From NCBI GenBank assembly GCA_934272785.1, contig CAKQSE010000007.1:1-64000 (forward strand): DNA of 64,000 bases, in the 5' to 3' direction. The stretch's first letter is position 1. Every line of letters begins with the position of its first letter. The translations under genes and the position numbers were made by a program. The stretch is from an uncultured Alphaproteobacteria bacterium. Its GTDB lineage: Bacteria > Pseudomonadota > Alphaproteobacteria > Rs-D84. The notes beneath the pieces were generated by a model. The model saw only the letters and a program-made list of their open reading frames with translations. It ran no database searches and was not told the origin of the DNA. Positions 33,277 through 42,106 of this stretch are shown here, piece by piece.

Positions 33277-36200
33277 TTATCGCAGTGTGATTATACTGTG
33301 AAATGGTTCGCTGCCTTCCGTTGTGTCTGGGTTATCGGAATTATTACTGCGGCATTGCCACGTCCATTTCGGTTTACCGTTCGCATCTATGCCGTCATAT
33401 TGGCGGGTGCACGTTTTGCCTGGGCTGGGTCTGTATAAACTCTGATACTTGACGCCGTATGTGCCATTATTATACAGCGGGTTGAAATATGCACTGTATT
33501 CGTATGATTTGTTGGCAGTGCTATACGGGCTATGTATGATAATTACATAGTTCCCAGTGCAACGTAATTCATCACCATTTGGGAAACCATCGCGGACTGT
33601 GCCGGCGGCAGAGATCTGATTATTGCCAACACATACCAGCATCGCTTGTTGGCCATTGGTCTTCGCACCATATGGACTGTTTGCGTCCGGCATCTGGAAC
33701 TGGGCCACAATGCGGTAAGACGCATTTTTGCCCAAGCATAATTTGTGATCGTTGCCAGTATTATAGGTTAGTACGTTCAGTGTTGCGCCGGTATAATCGG
33801 TTGTGTTATTGCTGGAAATTGGAACCAAGTTATCCGCAACGCCACAACAGGTCCCAAACAGATCCTGGTCACCGCTGGGATCGTCGATGCCGCAACAGTT
33901 GTCCACCCCGTCAAATAACTGTATGCGTTTTTTGACTTCGCACGCTATATTGCTGCTGTCCATATCTTTGGTTGCAACGCATCCTTGGGAAGCACTCATT
34001 GTTTCGCCGACGCCGCATTGGGTATTGCTGCAGCTGTTGGGTGCATCGGCGGTGCCGGTGTTTTTTGCAAACCATGCCATCAGTGTATCTGTGTCGCCAG
34101 TCCCCGGTATTTTAATTTTGTTGGTGTCGGTGTCGCCTGTCAATGCCGTTTTTGTATCAGATTCACAGTTGCCCCACAGGCGTTCCGCCAGTCGGCATGT
34201 ATAGCATTCAATTGATGACGGTGCGGCGCATTCTTGGGTGCAAATGTCATCTATTCGGTTGTCGCTGGAACACTTTTTCGTATCGTCTGTGGCATAAAGG
34301 TCACAGCCATAGAGTTGTGTATAGAAATTGCCACTGTCGTTGATTTGACCTTCGGTATCCTGGCGGGTCCAGATTTGTTTGATTGCGTCATCGCCCGCAG
34401 ATGCAACGCAATCCTTGACATCGGACCAGCATGATGTGCGGTCAACAATCGCATGACGATTGACCGATGTTTGGATATTTTCACACAGGCCGAAATTGCC
34501 AGAAATAGACTTGCACGCCTGGATGATACAGGCACGTCCAACCTCGCGACAGGTTTGCATTACGGTGTCAAACGTCTTGTCTGTGGCGATGGTGGTCATG
34601 CCACCGACCCAATCGGTATCGCCGCCCGTGGTTTTCAGTAATGCCGTGCATGCAGTGCGAACATCGGCGCACATGGCGTTGACGGTTTTATCCGCCGCAA
34701 CACCAAATGTTGACAACGCACGCGCATCAAAATCCTGTAACGATTTTGCCGTGTCACTGAGGCATTGTGTGGTCAGCGTGGTGCATGCCTGGCGCATATC
34801 TTCCAGTTTGGATTCCTGGGCCAATTTGATTTGGGCCAGGGCATCTTCGATAAATGCGTCCCATACCGTGTCGGCAATGTCTTGGCAATTTTCCATCGCG
34901 GGTTCCAAGAATTTCTTTTTTGAATTCAGGTATGTGACAAACACCTGGTTCCCGGGGACCGATGTCCAGGTCTGGTCGGTGTCAGGGCGTGTGATTAAAT
35001 TGTTCAAATTCGCCAGGTCAACGGTCAAGAATGCCTCGCCCGTGGAGGGGTCAATGTAACGGCCCGTTGTATCCAAACATTTGCCCAGGTTATCCCCGCA
35101 CACGGTCGAATCGGTCAGCATGGCCAACATCTTGCTTTTACAGGTCAATATGTCGTCGGAATTGCGTTTCTGGTAAATGTCCAGGCGCGACATGTCCAGC
35201 AGCGCGCTGCCCTCGCGCAGTTTTTCGCGTGCCTGGTCCGTTTGGGTCTGGTATGTCTTGGCGACCGTGTTGCAGTCCTGTTCAATGGTGACCTGGTATC
35301 CACTCTCGGCAATAGAGAGTTCGTCGTCGGTGCAAACCTCGGCCGCCATTTCGCGACACACGGGCAGGGCCGCCGAATACAATGCCGTGCCGGATTTCGC
35401 CGTGTTCGCCGCCCCAGATAATGAATCCACACTGTCAAATGCGGCGTCGGTATCCAATGATAATGATATCGCCGTCAGCGAATTGTCAAAATTGCTGTCG
35501 CTGAAACTGGTGTTTAATTTTTTCGCGATTTCATCCAGCATCTTTTTTGATTTTGATGTGTCCTTTTGCTGGAACGCCAGTTCTCCTTCGGTCGCCTGGT
35601 TTAATGCGGCGGCGTCTTCCTTGTCCATGTTGACTGTCAACAACCGTTGGTTGAAATCCAACATTTTGTCTTCGACGGCGTCCAGACTCTTTTTCACGTT
35701 GTCAAATTCGTTCATTCGGGACGAACATGCGCAACGTTTCAGCTGGCTGTCCTTGTTCGCGCAGAATTCATCCATACAGGTATAATAAACCTCGCGACAT
35801 TTTTTGTAATCGCGGTTGATAACATCGTCGGCGGTGAGGTTTTTTGTTGCGTCGGTTGTTGCCGCGCGTGATATGGCGGCGCGCGCAGATGTCGCGCTGC
35901 GCGATGTGGCGCGTGATTGTGGCGTCCCACTGCGTGTGGTGGTGGTGGCGCGTGATTGTGTGGTCCCGGTGCGCGCGGGCGTGGCGGTGCGCGATACGGT
36001 TGCGCGCGCAGGCGTGGCGGTCGCGCCACCGGTGCGTTGTGATACCGCGGTGCGTGATGTAACGTTTGTTGTGCCGGCCCCGCGCGTTGTTGTTGTGGCG
36101 GCACCACCCGTTGTATTTCGATTGCGGACCGTTGTTTGGGTATTTGCCGTGCCAATGCCCGACGCAATACGCGACGTGGCGGTGGTGGATACCGGCGCGG

Positions 36201-36351
36201 TGGTGGTCGCACTGCCCCGATTAGTTGACACGACGGCACCCGACGTGCGGCGTGTTCCGGCACGCGCGACATCGTCGCCATCGGTCGCCCATGATGGCAA
36301 AAAAGGCACCAACATCAGGCATGTGGCAAAAAAGAGTTTGATTCCTTTCAT
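33277..36351 (-). CDS. Large exported cysteine-containing protein with low-complexity N-terminal region
   Basis: 1,024 residues from ATG 36351; earlier in-frame codons run through a tRNA gene and were excluded. Signal MKGIKLFFATCLMLVPFLPSWA, then about 150 residues rich in Thr, Arg, Ala and Ser (TARTP, TTTTR, SRAT units), likely disordered. From about residue 180 comes an ordered region with regularly spaced Cys (KCREVYYTCMDEFCANK, CACSSRM), a helical part (about 240-330), and many more Cys to the C-terminus. No enzyme motif is seen. Disulfides imply a periplasmic or surface site. Family not recognised. It follows tRNA-Leu on the same strand. Confidence 0.78.
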   Translation of the reverse strand: MKGIKLFFATCLMLVPFLPSWATDGDDVARAGTRRTSGAVVSTNRGSATTTAPVSTTATSRIASGIGTANTQTTVRNRNTTGGAATTTTRGAGTTNVTSRTAVSQRTGGATATPARATVSRTATPARTGTTQSRATTTTRSGTPQSRATSRSATSARAAISRAATTDATKNLTADDVINRDYKKCREVYYTCMDEFCANKDSQLKRCACSSRMNEFDNVKKSLDAVEDKMLDFNQRLLTVNMDKEDAAALNQATEGELAFQQKDTSKSKKMLDEIAKKLNTSFSDSNFDNSLTAISLSLDTDAAFDSVDSLSGAANTAKSGTALYSAALPVCREMAAEVCTDDELSIAESGYQVTIEQDCNTVAKTYQTQTDQAREKLREGSALLDMSRLDIYQKRNSDDILTCKSKMLAMLTDSTVCGDNLGKCLDTTGRYIDPSTGEAFLTVDLANLNNLITRPDTDQTWTSVPGNQVFVTYLNSKKKFLEPAMENCQDIADTVWDAFIEDALAQIKLAQESKLEDMRQACTTLTTQCLSDTAKSLQDFDARALSTFGVAADKTVNAMCADVRTACTALLKTTGGDTDWVGGMTTIATDKTFDTVMQTCREVGRACIIQACKSISGNFGLCENIQTSVNRHAIVDRTSCWSDVKDCVASAGDDAIKQIWTRQDTEGQINDSGNFYTQLYGCDLYATDDTKKCSSDNRIDDICTQECAAPSSIECYTCRLAERLWGNCESDTKTALTGDTDTNKIKIPGTGDTDTLMAWFAKNTGTADAPNSCSNTQCGVGETMSASQGCVATKDMDSSNIACEVKKRIQLFDGVDNCCGIDDPSGDQDLFGTCCGVADNLVPISSNNTTDYTGATLNVLTYNTGNDHKLCLGKNASYRIVAQFQMPDANSPYGAKTNGQQAMLVCVGNNQISAAGTVRDGFPNGDELRCTGNYVIIIHSPYSTANKSYEYSAYFNPLYNNGTYGVKYQSLYRPSPGKTCTRQYDGIDANGKPKWTWQCRSNNSDNPDTTEGSEPFHSIITLR

Positions 36352-36414
36352 TCTTTTATATGTTGATGTTAGCAAAATTACAGAATCCCGGGCAAGGGAA
36401 AAATAAGAAATTCT

Positions 36415-36499
36415 TGGTGCGGACAGGGGGACTTGAACCCCCAAGGTTTGCACCACAGCATCCTTAGTGCTGCGCGTCTACCAATTTCGCCATGCCCGC
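36415..36499 (-). tRNA. tRNA-Leu with anticodon AAG
   Basis: 85 nt with encoded CCA. Acceptor GCGGGCA pairs with TGTCCGC; class II variable arm TGGTGCAAACC; T-arm GGGGGTTCAAGTCCCCC. The anticodon arm is CAGCA-CTAAGGA-TGCTG, so positions 34-36 read AAG. A34 is rare for bacterial tRNA-Leu (GAG is usual) and would need conversion to inosine to read CUC. Confidence 0.9.
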
Positions 36500-36533
36500 G
36501 TGCCAGTGCGATATATTCTTATCAATATGTGGT

Positions 36534-36562
36534 TTGTTTTTCAACCGTTTTTGTGATATCAT
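36534..36562 (+). promoter_or_regulatory. Promoter of the beta-barrel gene cluster
   Basis: TTGTTT, 17 bp, TATCAT; 32 bp before the ATG at 36594. Confidence 0.5.
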
Positions 36563-36593
36563 ATGGGTAAAAATGGAAAGGTAAGGATTTTAT

Positions 36594-38105
36594 ATGACTA
36601 AATTGCCAAAGTTCTTGTTGCGTGCGTCACTGGTTGTGGCGTTGCCAATCACGGCAAATGCCGCGGGCACATATTACACTGGGAATTACCAATCGCCCCA
36701 GACGCGTTACAACACTCAATCATATGCGTCGCGCGGATACAACACAAATACGACCCAGACGCGTAACTATAACACAACGGGATATTCGGCATATTCATCA
36801 ACGCGGCCAACCGTCGGCACCAGAACAGGCCAGGTGAACGTTGCGCGCACAAATGCGCAGCCGACCACGACATCCAATACGACCAAGAAAAATGGTTTCT
36901 GGGTGGATGCGGGGATTTCGCACGAAAACGCCATGTGGCAGTTCGAGATGAAAGAATCATCGTCTAAATTGCACTATGATAACATCAGCTGGAACGTATT
37001 GGACTTGCGCGGGGGATATGTGTTTGACGCAGGTAGCACGAAAATGCAGATTGACGCCGGATTTAAATACGGTATGCAATACGGCGACAGCAGTATGGTT
37101 GACGACGATATTACCGATGGTGGGTATTTCGTAACCCGCTGGGTAACCGAAGCGAACGAGGTTATTGGTGACCAGATTGGTCACGCGTTGTCGGTTGGGA
37201 CCAGCAACGGCGGCGACATGTATGGATTTAATGTTGGGTTTGGTTTGACTGATTTCTTTAAATGGGGCAATGTGCGCGTGACACCGTCGCTGGGGTATCG
37301 CTATTTCAAATATAAATTGGAAACCAAAAAGAATTATGGTCTGTCGGTTGATACGGCGGCGTGTTTCCAGATTGATGGCAGTGATGAAATCCAATGCGAT
37401 CCGGCGATTATTGTTGAATTGGCCGATGGTACGCAACAGGTTTTGTGGCGCGACAGTGTGTCTGGCAAAATGGAAATCGCGTCAAATGCAAAATACATTG
37501 ATACCCAGGGAACATATTATTATCAGCAACCCGGCACATCACATTCATACGAGGTTGAATGGTCGGGCCCGTATCTGGCGTTGGATATGAATTATCTGAT
37601 AAACGCAAATAATTCGGTCAATGGTCGTGTGGAATTGGGGCTGCCCAGCTATACATCAACCGGTGACCAGCCGTATCGTTTTGACTGGGCACATCCCAAG
37701 AGTGTCGAGGACAAGGCCAGTATCGGTGGCGCAATGCACTTTGGTTTTGGTGCAAATTGGGTGACCGCAATAACGGATTCTGTGTCGTTGTCGTTGGGAC
37801 TGACATACGATTACTATACCGTCAGCGACGCGGACGCGACAACATATCTGAACGGGACGTATTACACCGATTTGTATAATGCCCAGTTCACAAAATGGAA
37901 AGCGGACCATCCAGAATACACAACAGATTCCGAATCAGAAAATGCTATGTTGGGCAATGTTTCTGAGGTCGCCGGGGATGAAATCGCAATCAGCATTAAA
38001 AATCTGGAATCCCAGTGCAGCGGTTGGAAATGCAGTGCGTCCAAGGAAATCGATTCGTTCTATCGTTCGTTGGGAATTCGCGTTGGCGTAAATGCCCAAT
38101 TCTGA
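36594..38105 (+). CDS. Outer-membrane beta-barrel protein
   Basis: 503 residues with AAGGAT before the ATG. Signal MTKLPKFLLRASLVVALPITANA, then a Tyr/Thr/Asn/Arg-rich linker (about residues 25-95), and a barrel of amphipathic strands (FWVDAGISHENAMWQFEM, VLDLRGGYVFDAG, YGFNVGFGLTDFF, VTPSLGYRYFKYKLE) ending in Phe (IRVGVNAQF). Tyr/Trp girdles and strand-turn spacing fit a porin-like or omptin-like barrel. An exact family is not recognised. The next gene starts 13 bp later. Confidence 0.82.
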   Translation: MTKLPKFLLRASLVVALPITANAAGTYYTGNYQSPQTRYNTQSYASRGYNTNTTQTRNYNTTGYSAYSSTRPTVGTRTGQVNVARTNAQPTTTSNTTKKNGFWVDAGISHENAMWQFEMKESSSKLHYDNISWNVLDLRGGYVFDAGSTKMQIDAGFKYGMQYGDSSMVDDDITDGGYFVTRWVTEANEVIGDQIGHALSVGTSNGGDMYGFNVGFGLTDFFKWGNVRVTPSLGYRYFKYKLETKKNYGLSVDTAACFQIDGSDEIQCDPAIIVELADGTQQVLWRDSVSGKMEIASNAKYIDTQGTYYYQQPGTSHSYEVEWSGPYLALDMNYLINANNSVNGRVELGLPSYTSTGDQPYRFDWAHPKSVEDKASIGGAMHFGFGANWVTAITDSVSLSLGLTYDYYTVSDADATTYLNGTYYTDLYNAQFTKWKADHPEYTTDSESENAMLGNVSEVAGDEIAISIKNLESQCSGWKCSASKEIDSFYRSLGIRVGVNAQF

Positions 38106-38118
38106 TAAAGGTTGCATA

Positions 38119-38736
38119 ATGTTGGCAAGGGTTCGTTCGTTATTTATTGGTGCAATGTTGGCGGTTGTGACGGCGGCGGCAAATGGCGCAAACCTGGGTG
38201 GGGTGGCGACGGTGAATATCACCAGTGATACCGCCGCCAATGCCAAGGAAATGGCCATGGCGTCTGCGCGTCGCCAGATAATCAATGATGCGCTGGCGCA
38301 ATATACGTTGCCGGATCAATTGCAATCGGCAATGTCGGAATCTAAATCGGCAGATTTGCGGAATCTGATTGCATCGACGGAAATTTCTGGGGAACAGCAA
38401 TCAGATACAACATATTCGGCGACAATATCTATGACAATTGATGCAAATGCGGCGACAAATTGGTTAAATGCGCATGGGGTGCAAAACTGGTTGCCGGGCG
38501 CGACGTCGGGCGACGTATTTGTTGTGATTGCGTCAATGTCGGATCCGATTGCGAACTGGATTGAATTACAGAATATCGCGCGCACGGAAAAGATTGATTT
38601 GGGAACAAAATATATAAATGCGGGCACGGTTACGATGGAATTGCCATCATCGGCGCGTCGTGATTTTGTGTCGGCACTGCGCAATGCGGGATGGCGCGCA
38701 TCTGACGATAATGGCACGTTGCGTATTGCCCGATAA
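38119..38736 (+). CDS. Exported protein of unknown function (DUF2066-like pattern)
   Basis: 205 residues from ATG 38119 with AAAGG 8 nt upstream. Signal MLARVRSLFIGAMLAVVTAAANG. The mature start (VATVNITSDTAANAKEMAMASARRQIINDALAQ) has the pattern of envelope proteins in which a short beta strand is followed by an Ala-rich helix, as in DUF2066 and FlgT-N-like domains; this is a weak likeness. A second alpha/beta half follows (DVFVVIASMSDPIANWIELQNIARTEKI, given in part). Co-transcribed with the upstream barrel gene. Confidence 0.65.
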   Translation: MLARVRSLFIGAMLAVVTAAANGANLGGVATVNITSDTAANAKEMAMASARRQIINDALAQYTLPDQLQSAMSESKSADLRNLIASTEISGEQQSDTTYSATISMTIDANAATNWLNAHGVQNWLPGATSGDVFVVIASMSDPIANWIELQNIARTEKIDLGTKYINAGTVTMELPSSARRDFVSALRNAGWRASDDNGTLRIAR

Positions 38737-38752
38737 CTGGGGCAAGTATTCC

Positions 38753-38780
38753 TTGACTTTCTGGAAAAATTTTATACATT
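38753..38780 (+). promoter_or_regulatory. Putative promoter of the third envelope gene
   Basis: TTGACT, 16 bp, TACATT, just after the preceding stop. Confidence 0.4.
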
Positions 38781-38806
38781 TCCAATCACAGAAAGGGACG
38801 GAAATC

Positions 38807-39676
38807 GTGAAAAAATTATCGCTGTTTTTATTCATGGCGTTATCGCCAATTGTGGCGCATGCAGATGATGTGCTGGATATGGAACCGGCACCAAAAACGT
38901 TGAAATTAAATGTTCGGCGTATGGGATTGGAATTGTCTAAAACAACGGTCACCAATGCGCGCGAATATGCGGATTCGCCGGTGTCGGCACTGAACGCGTC
39001 CAGCCAGGATTATATCAAGGGAATTTCTGATGTCGTGTTGGAATATAATCATGGCCGGTTTAAATGGGACAATGGGCTGTTTATGGAATATGGTAAAACG
39101 ACATTGAAACCATATGACGGTCCGACAACAACCGACCAAAATGCGGATAAAATTGAATTTACCAGTGACCTGTCGCACGCATGTTGGGATTTTTCGGGAC
39201 TGAAATTTGGTCCAACGGTGCGTGGTGCATATGACACCCAATTCGAAGATAACCCCGACGCCCCGCGCCAGCAAATTGCCCGTGTCAGTGCCGGTTTGTC
39301 ACTGTTTGATCACAAGATTTTAAAGAGTTTATATGCAACGGGTCTGTATGAATATGACTTTACATACGGTCATGCCCAGACCAGCAAGACCGGTGTCGAG
39401 GCGGGCTGGCGTCTGGAATACGCGGTGCGCGATGGGGTCAAGATTTCCAGTAATGGTTACTATCGTGAATACCTGCATTATTCTGACTATGTTGGCACGG
39501 ATTTGGAACGTGATTTGTCGGCGGTGTTGCGATTGGATACAAATTTGTGGTCTAACTTTACAATGGGGCCGTATCTGCAATATCGTCTGGCCAAGGCACG
39601 CGATGCCGATGTATATGGCAGCAATTTCATCATTGGTGTATCATTTAACTATATAACAAAATTTGAATTGATGTAA
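38807..39676 (+). CDS. Outer-membrane beta-barrel protein
   Basis: 289 residues from GTG 38807, chosen because AAAGGGA lies about 11 nt upstream and the codon opens a signal peptide (MKKLSLFLFMALSPIVAHA). No in-frame ATG would keep it. Strand-like segments alternate (KGISDVVLEYNHGRFKWDNGLFMEYGKT, GLKFGPTVRGAYDTQF, SLYATGLYEYDFTYG, TMGPYLQYRLAKA), which resembles DUF481/DUF3078-type barrels. The C-terminus is Phe-Glu-Leu-Met, not the usual aromatic end. Confidence 0.72.
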   Translation: MKKLSLFLFMALSPIVAHADDVLDMEPAPKTLKLNVRRMGLELSKTTVTNAREYADSPVSALNASSQDYIKGISDVVLEYNHGRFKWDNGLFMEYGKTTLKPYDGPTTTDQNADKIEFTSDLSHACWDFSGLKFGPTVRGAYDTQFEDNPDAPRQQIARVSAGLSLFDHKILKSLYATGLYEYDFTYGHAQTSKTGVEAGWRLEYAVRDGVKISSNGYYREYLHYSDYVGTDLERDLSAVLRLDTNLWSNFTMGPYLQYRLAKARDADVYGSNFIIGVSFNYITKFELM

Positions 39677-39682
39677 TTTGGG

Positions 39683-39709
39683 CCGGCGCGAAAAATGCGC
39701 CGGTTTTTA
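39683..39709. terminator. Terminator between envelope cluster and pbpC
   Basis: CCGGCGC/GCGCCGG (39683-39703) with T-rich tail on the plus strand. It lies between the two convergent genes. Confidence 0.8.
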
Positions 39710-42106
39710 TTTTATTACGCTGAATTCTGTGCGGGCGGCGTTGCCCAGTGCGTCGGATGTGCGAACGGTGTGCGTGCCCATCTGGACCGGGTGCGAAATA
39801 ATTTCGCCAGACCGGGTTTTGCCGATAAAGTCATCGTCAACAAACCAGAATATTGTCGCGTCAGGGCGCGGGGATATCGCCTGGAACGATACGTCGGCGA
39901 TATCGCGATTATCGGTAATAACAATGCGGGTGTCGGCGGCGGGCGATATGATTACATTTGTTGGATTGGCGTCAACGATTTCGTCCAGGTTGCATCCTGG
40001 CATAAATGGGGGTGGGGTGTGGCGCGTAATGCCCGCGCGCCGAAACATATCCAGGTATTCTGTGTCCCAAAATTCATATACCGCCATATGTGTTGTCGCG
40101 GGTGATGCGTCGCATGCGCGCAATCCGGTTGCGTTATCAATTGCCACCGCGCGGTATATTGGTGACGTATCAATTGGCGATACGCCGGGAATAAAATACG
40201 CATAAACCGTCCGTGGGCAATATTGTCCCGCCAGGCCACCAACCCCATCACACATCGGCACCAGTGCGATATTCATATCGTCACGCAGGAAATTATTATT
40301 CTGTATCGGATGGGCGCGTGCGGCGTCGTATGATGCGACGGTGTCGGCCAATGCGAAATAAATCGGGGCGGCGACGCGTGCGCCTGAAAATGCGTTATTG
40401 GGGGTGCCGTCAAAATTTCCAACCCACACGATTAAAACATAGTCGCCAAATATCCCCGCCGTCCATGCGTCGCGATATGATGACGATGTGCCTGTTTTCC
40501 AATAATGGCGAATTTGTGATGTTGTGCGGCGTTCAAATGGCACAGATGTGCCGGGCGCAGATTGACGTGCCAACATATCCAGGGTCAGAAAGTTTGCCTC
40601 GGGCGACAGGATTTGCACCCCGCGCGACATCGGCGTGGACATGTCTGTGCGAATATCGTAATGCGTTCCCAGGTTCGCCATCCCGGCGTATATCCTGGCC
40701 AGTTCGAACATTGAAACCTCGGCCCCGCCCAGGGCGATTGATATGCCATAGTGATTCGGGGATTTCAGATTTTCAACCCCGTAATCGGATAATATTTGAT
40801 AGAAATTTCGCACGCCTATTTTTCGCAATAAATCAATCGCCGGAATATTTCGCGAATGCGTCAATGCCGTGTGCGCCAACACTGGACCGTAAAATTCATT
40901 GTCTGAATTTTCGGGGGCATATACGCCGAAACTGATTTTTGCGTCGCGCAGTAATGTCATGCCGTGAATCAGACCGCGGTCGGCGGCGGCGGCATATATC
41001 AACGGTTTCAGTGTGGAACCCGGGCTGCGTCGTGCGGTAACGCCGTCGTTTTCGCCATAAATTGATTTGTCAAAATAGTCAACCGAACCGATATGTGTCA
41101 ATACCTGCATTGTTTTATAATTGACCAAAATTGCCGCCGCATTATTGACGCCGTGTGATTTGCGACGCGCGACCTGTTGGCGCAGGGTTTGTGTCAGGCG
41201 GTGCTGTAAATTTATGTCCAGTGTCGTTGTGATTTCTGACCGGCGCGGTCCGACATCAGACCAATAATTTTGTCGTGCGGCAATCTGGCGGTCTGTGAAA
41301 TGTGGGGCGTCAAATGGCAAATCGCGCACGTTGTATGTGTTCAGTGGCATATCGGCCAGTGTTACCAGATTCGTGTCATCTGGGTGCGCCGCGACCCATC
41401 GCCGGACCAGGTCACCCCGCATATTCATAATGTTACGCATACCCGTTGCGGTGTTCAGACCGCGCCGCGTTGGGTTCTGGGGAATTGTGGCCAGGGTGAT
41501 TGATTCTATCTGGGCCAGGTTGCGCGCCCGATGATGAAAATATACCAGGGATGCGGCACCGACCCCTTCGATATTTCCGCCATATGGTGCCAGGTTCAGG
41601 TATGCGGTCAATATTTCCCGCTTGGAATAAAATGCGTCGATATAAATCGCCAGTGCAATTTGTTCCAGTTTGCCAATCGGACGTCGCGTGTCCAGGTTGT
41701 ATAATATGCGCGCGACCTGCATTGTGATGGTTGATGCGCCCGCCGGGTGCACCGCGCCACGCGCCCAATTCACGGTGGCGGTCGCCAGTGATACTGGGTT
41801 TATGCCCGGGTGATACCAGAAATATTTATCTTCGTATAAAATGGTGGCGCGGATGATGTCGGGACTGATTTCGTCCAGTGGCGTGAACAATCGATATTTG
41901 TCATCGGCCGCCAGGGTCAACCGCATTAAATTACCATTTCGGTCATAATACGCGTTTGAAAAATGTGTGTGCGTCAACAGCGGTGGCGTAAAAAACAGTC
42001 GCACCGTCCAATACGCAACCAGCGCACCGGCAACACAAATATACGCCACGTGGTGGCGGCGTATATGTTGCCATATGCGATGAATAATCAGACTAGTCCT
42101 GGTCAT
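39707..42106 (-). CDS. pbpC: Penicillin-binding protein 1C
   Basis: 799 residues. It is a bifunctional peptidoglycan synthase anchored by one N-terminal helix (about 20-38). The GT51 glycosyltransferase shows LYEDKYFWYHPG with catalytic Glu92 and GASTITMQVARIL. The transpeptidase has SxxK at Ser364 (SPGSTLKP), then SRN and KTGTSSSYRDAW. The C-terminal BiPBP_C domain is present (about 700-799). The ATG overlaps the 3' end of the alpha-2-macroglobulin gene by 14 bp. The same pair occurs in E. coli, where it is thought to repair and guard the wall after protease attack. Confidence 0.95.
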   Translation of the reverse strand: MTRTSLIIHRIWQHIRRHHVAYICVAGALVAYWTVRLFFTPPLLTHTHFSNAYYDRNGNLMRLTLAADDKYRLFTPLDEISPDIIRATILYEDKYFWYHPGINPVSLATATVNWARGAVHPAGASTITMQVARILYNLDTRRPIGKLEQIALAIYIDAFYSKREILTAYLNLAPYGGNIEGVGAASLVYFHHRARNLAQIESITLATIPQNPTRRGLNTATGMRNIMNMRGDLVRRWVAAHPDDTNLVTLADMPLNTYNVRDLPFDAPHFTDRQIAARQNYWSDVGPRRSEITTTLDINLQHRLTQTLRQQVARRKSHGVNNAAAILVNYKTMQVLTHIGSVDYFDKSIYGENDGVTARRSPGSTLKPLIYAAAADRGLIHGMTLLRDAKISFGVYAPENSDNEFYGPVLAHTALTHSRNIPAIDLLRKIGVRNFYQILSDYGVENLKSPNHYGISIALGGAEVSMFELARIYAGMANLGTHYDIRTDMSTPMSRGVQILSPEANFLTLDMLARQSAPGTSVPFERRTTSQIRHYWKTGTSSSYRDAWTAGIFGDYVLIVWVGNFDGTPNNAFSGARVAAPIYFALADTVASYDAARAHPIQNNNFLRDDMNIALVPMCDGVGGLAGQYCPRTVYAYFIPGVSPIDTSPIYRAVAIDNATGLRACDASPATTHMAVYEFWDTEYLDMFRRAGITRHTPPPFMPGCNLDEIVDANPTNVIISPAADTRIVITDNRDIADVSFQAISPRPDATIFWFVDDDFIGKTRSGEIISHPVQMGTHTVRTSDALGNAARTEFSVIK

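Noticed and set aside
35816..36406. Long plus-strand frame of Val/Ala/Arg composition
   Set aside because: It is antisense to the Thr/Arg-rich low-complexity part of a real gene.
36352..36456. N-terminal extension of the 1,024-residue protein
   Set aside because: The extra codons run into the tRNA-Leu gene; the ATG at 36351 opens a proper signal peptide.
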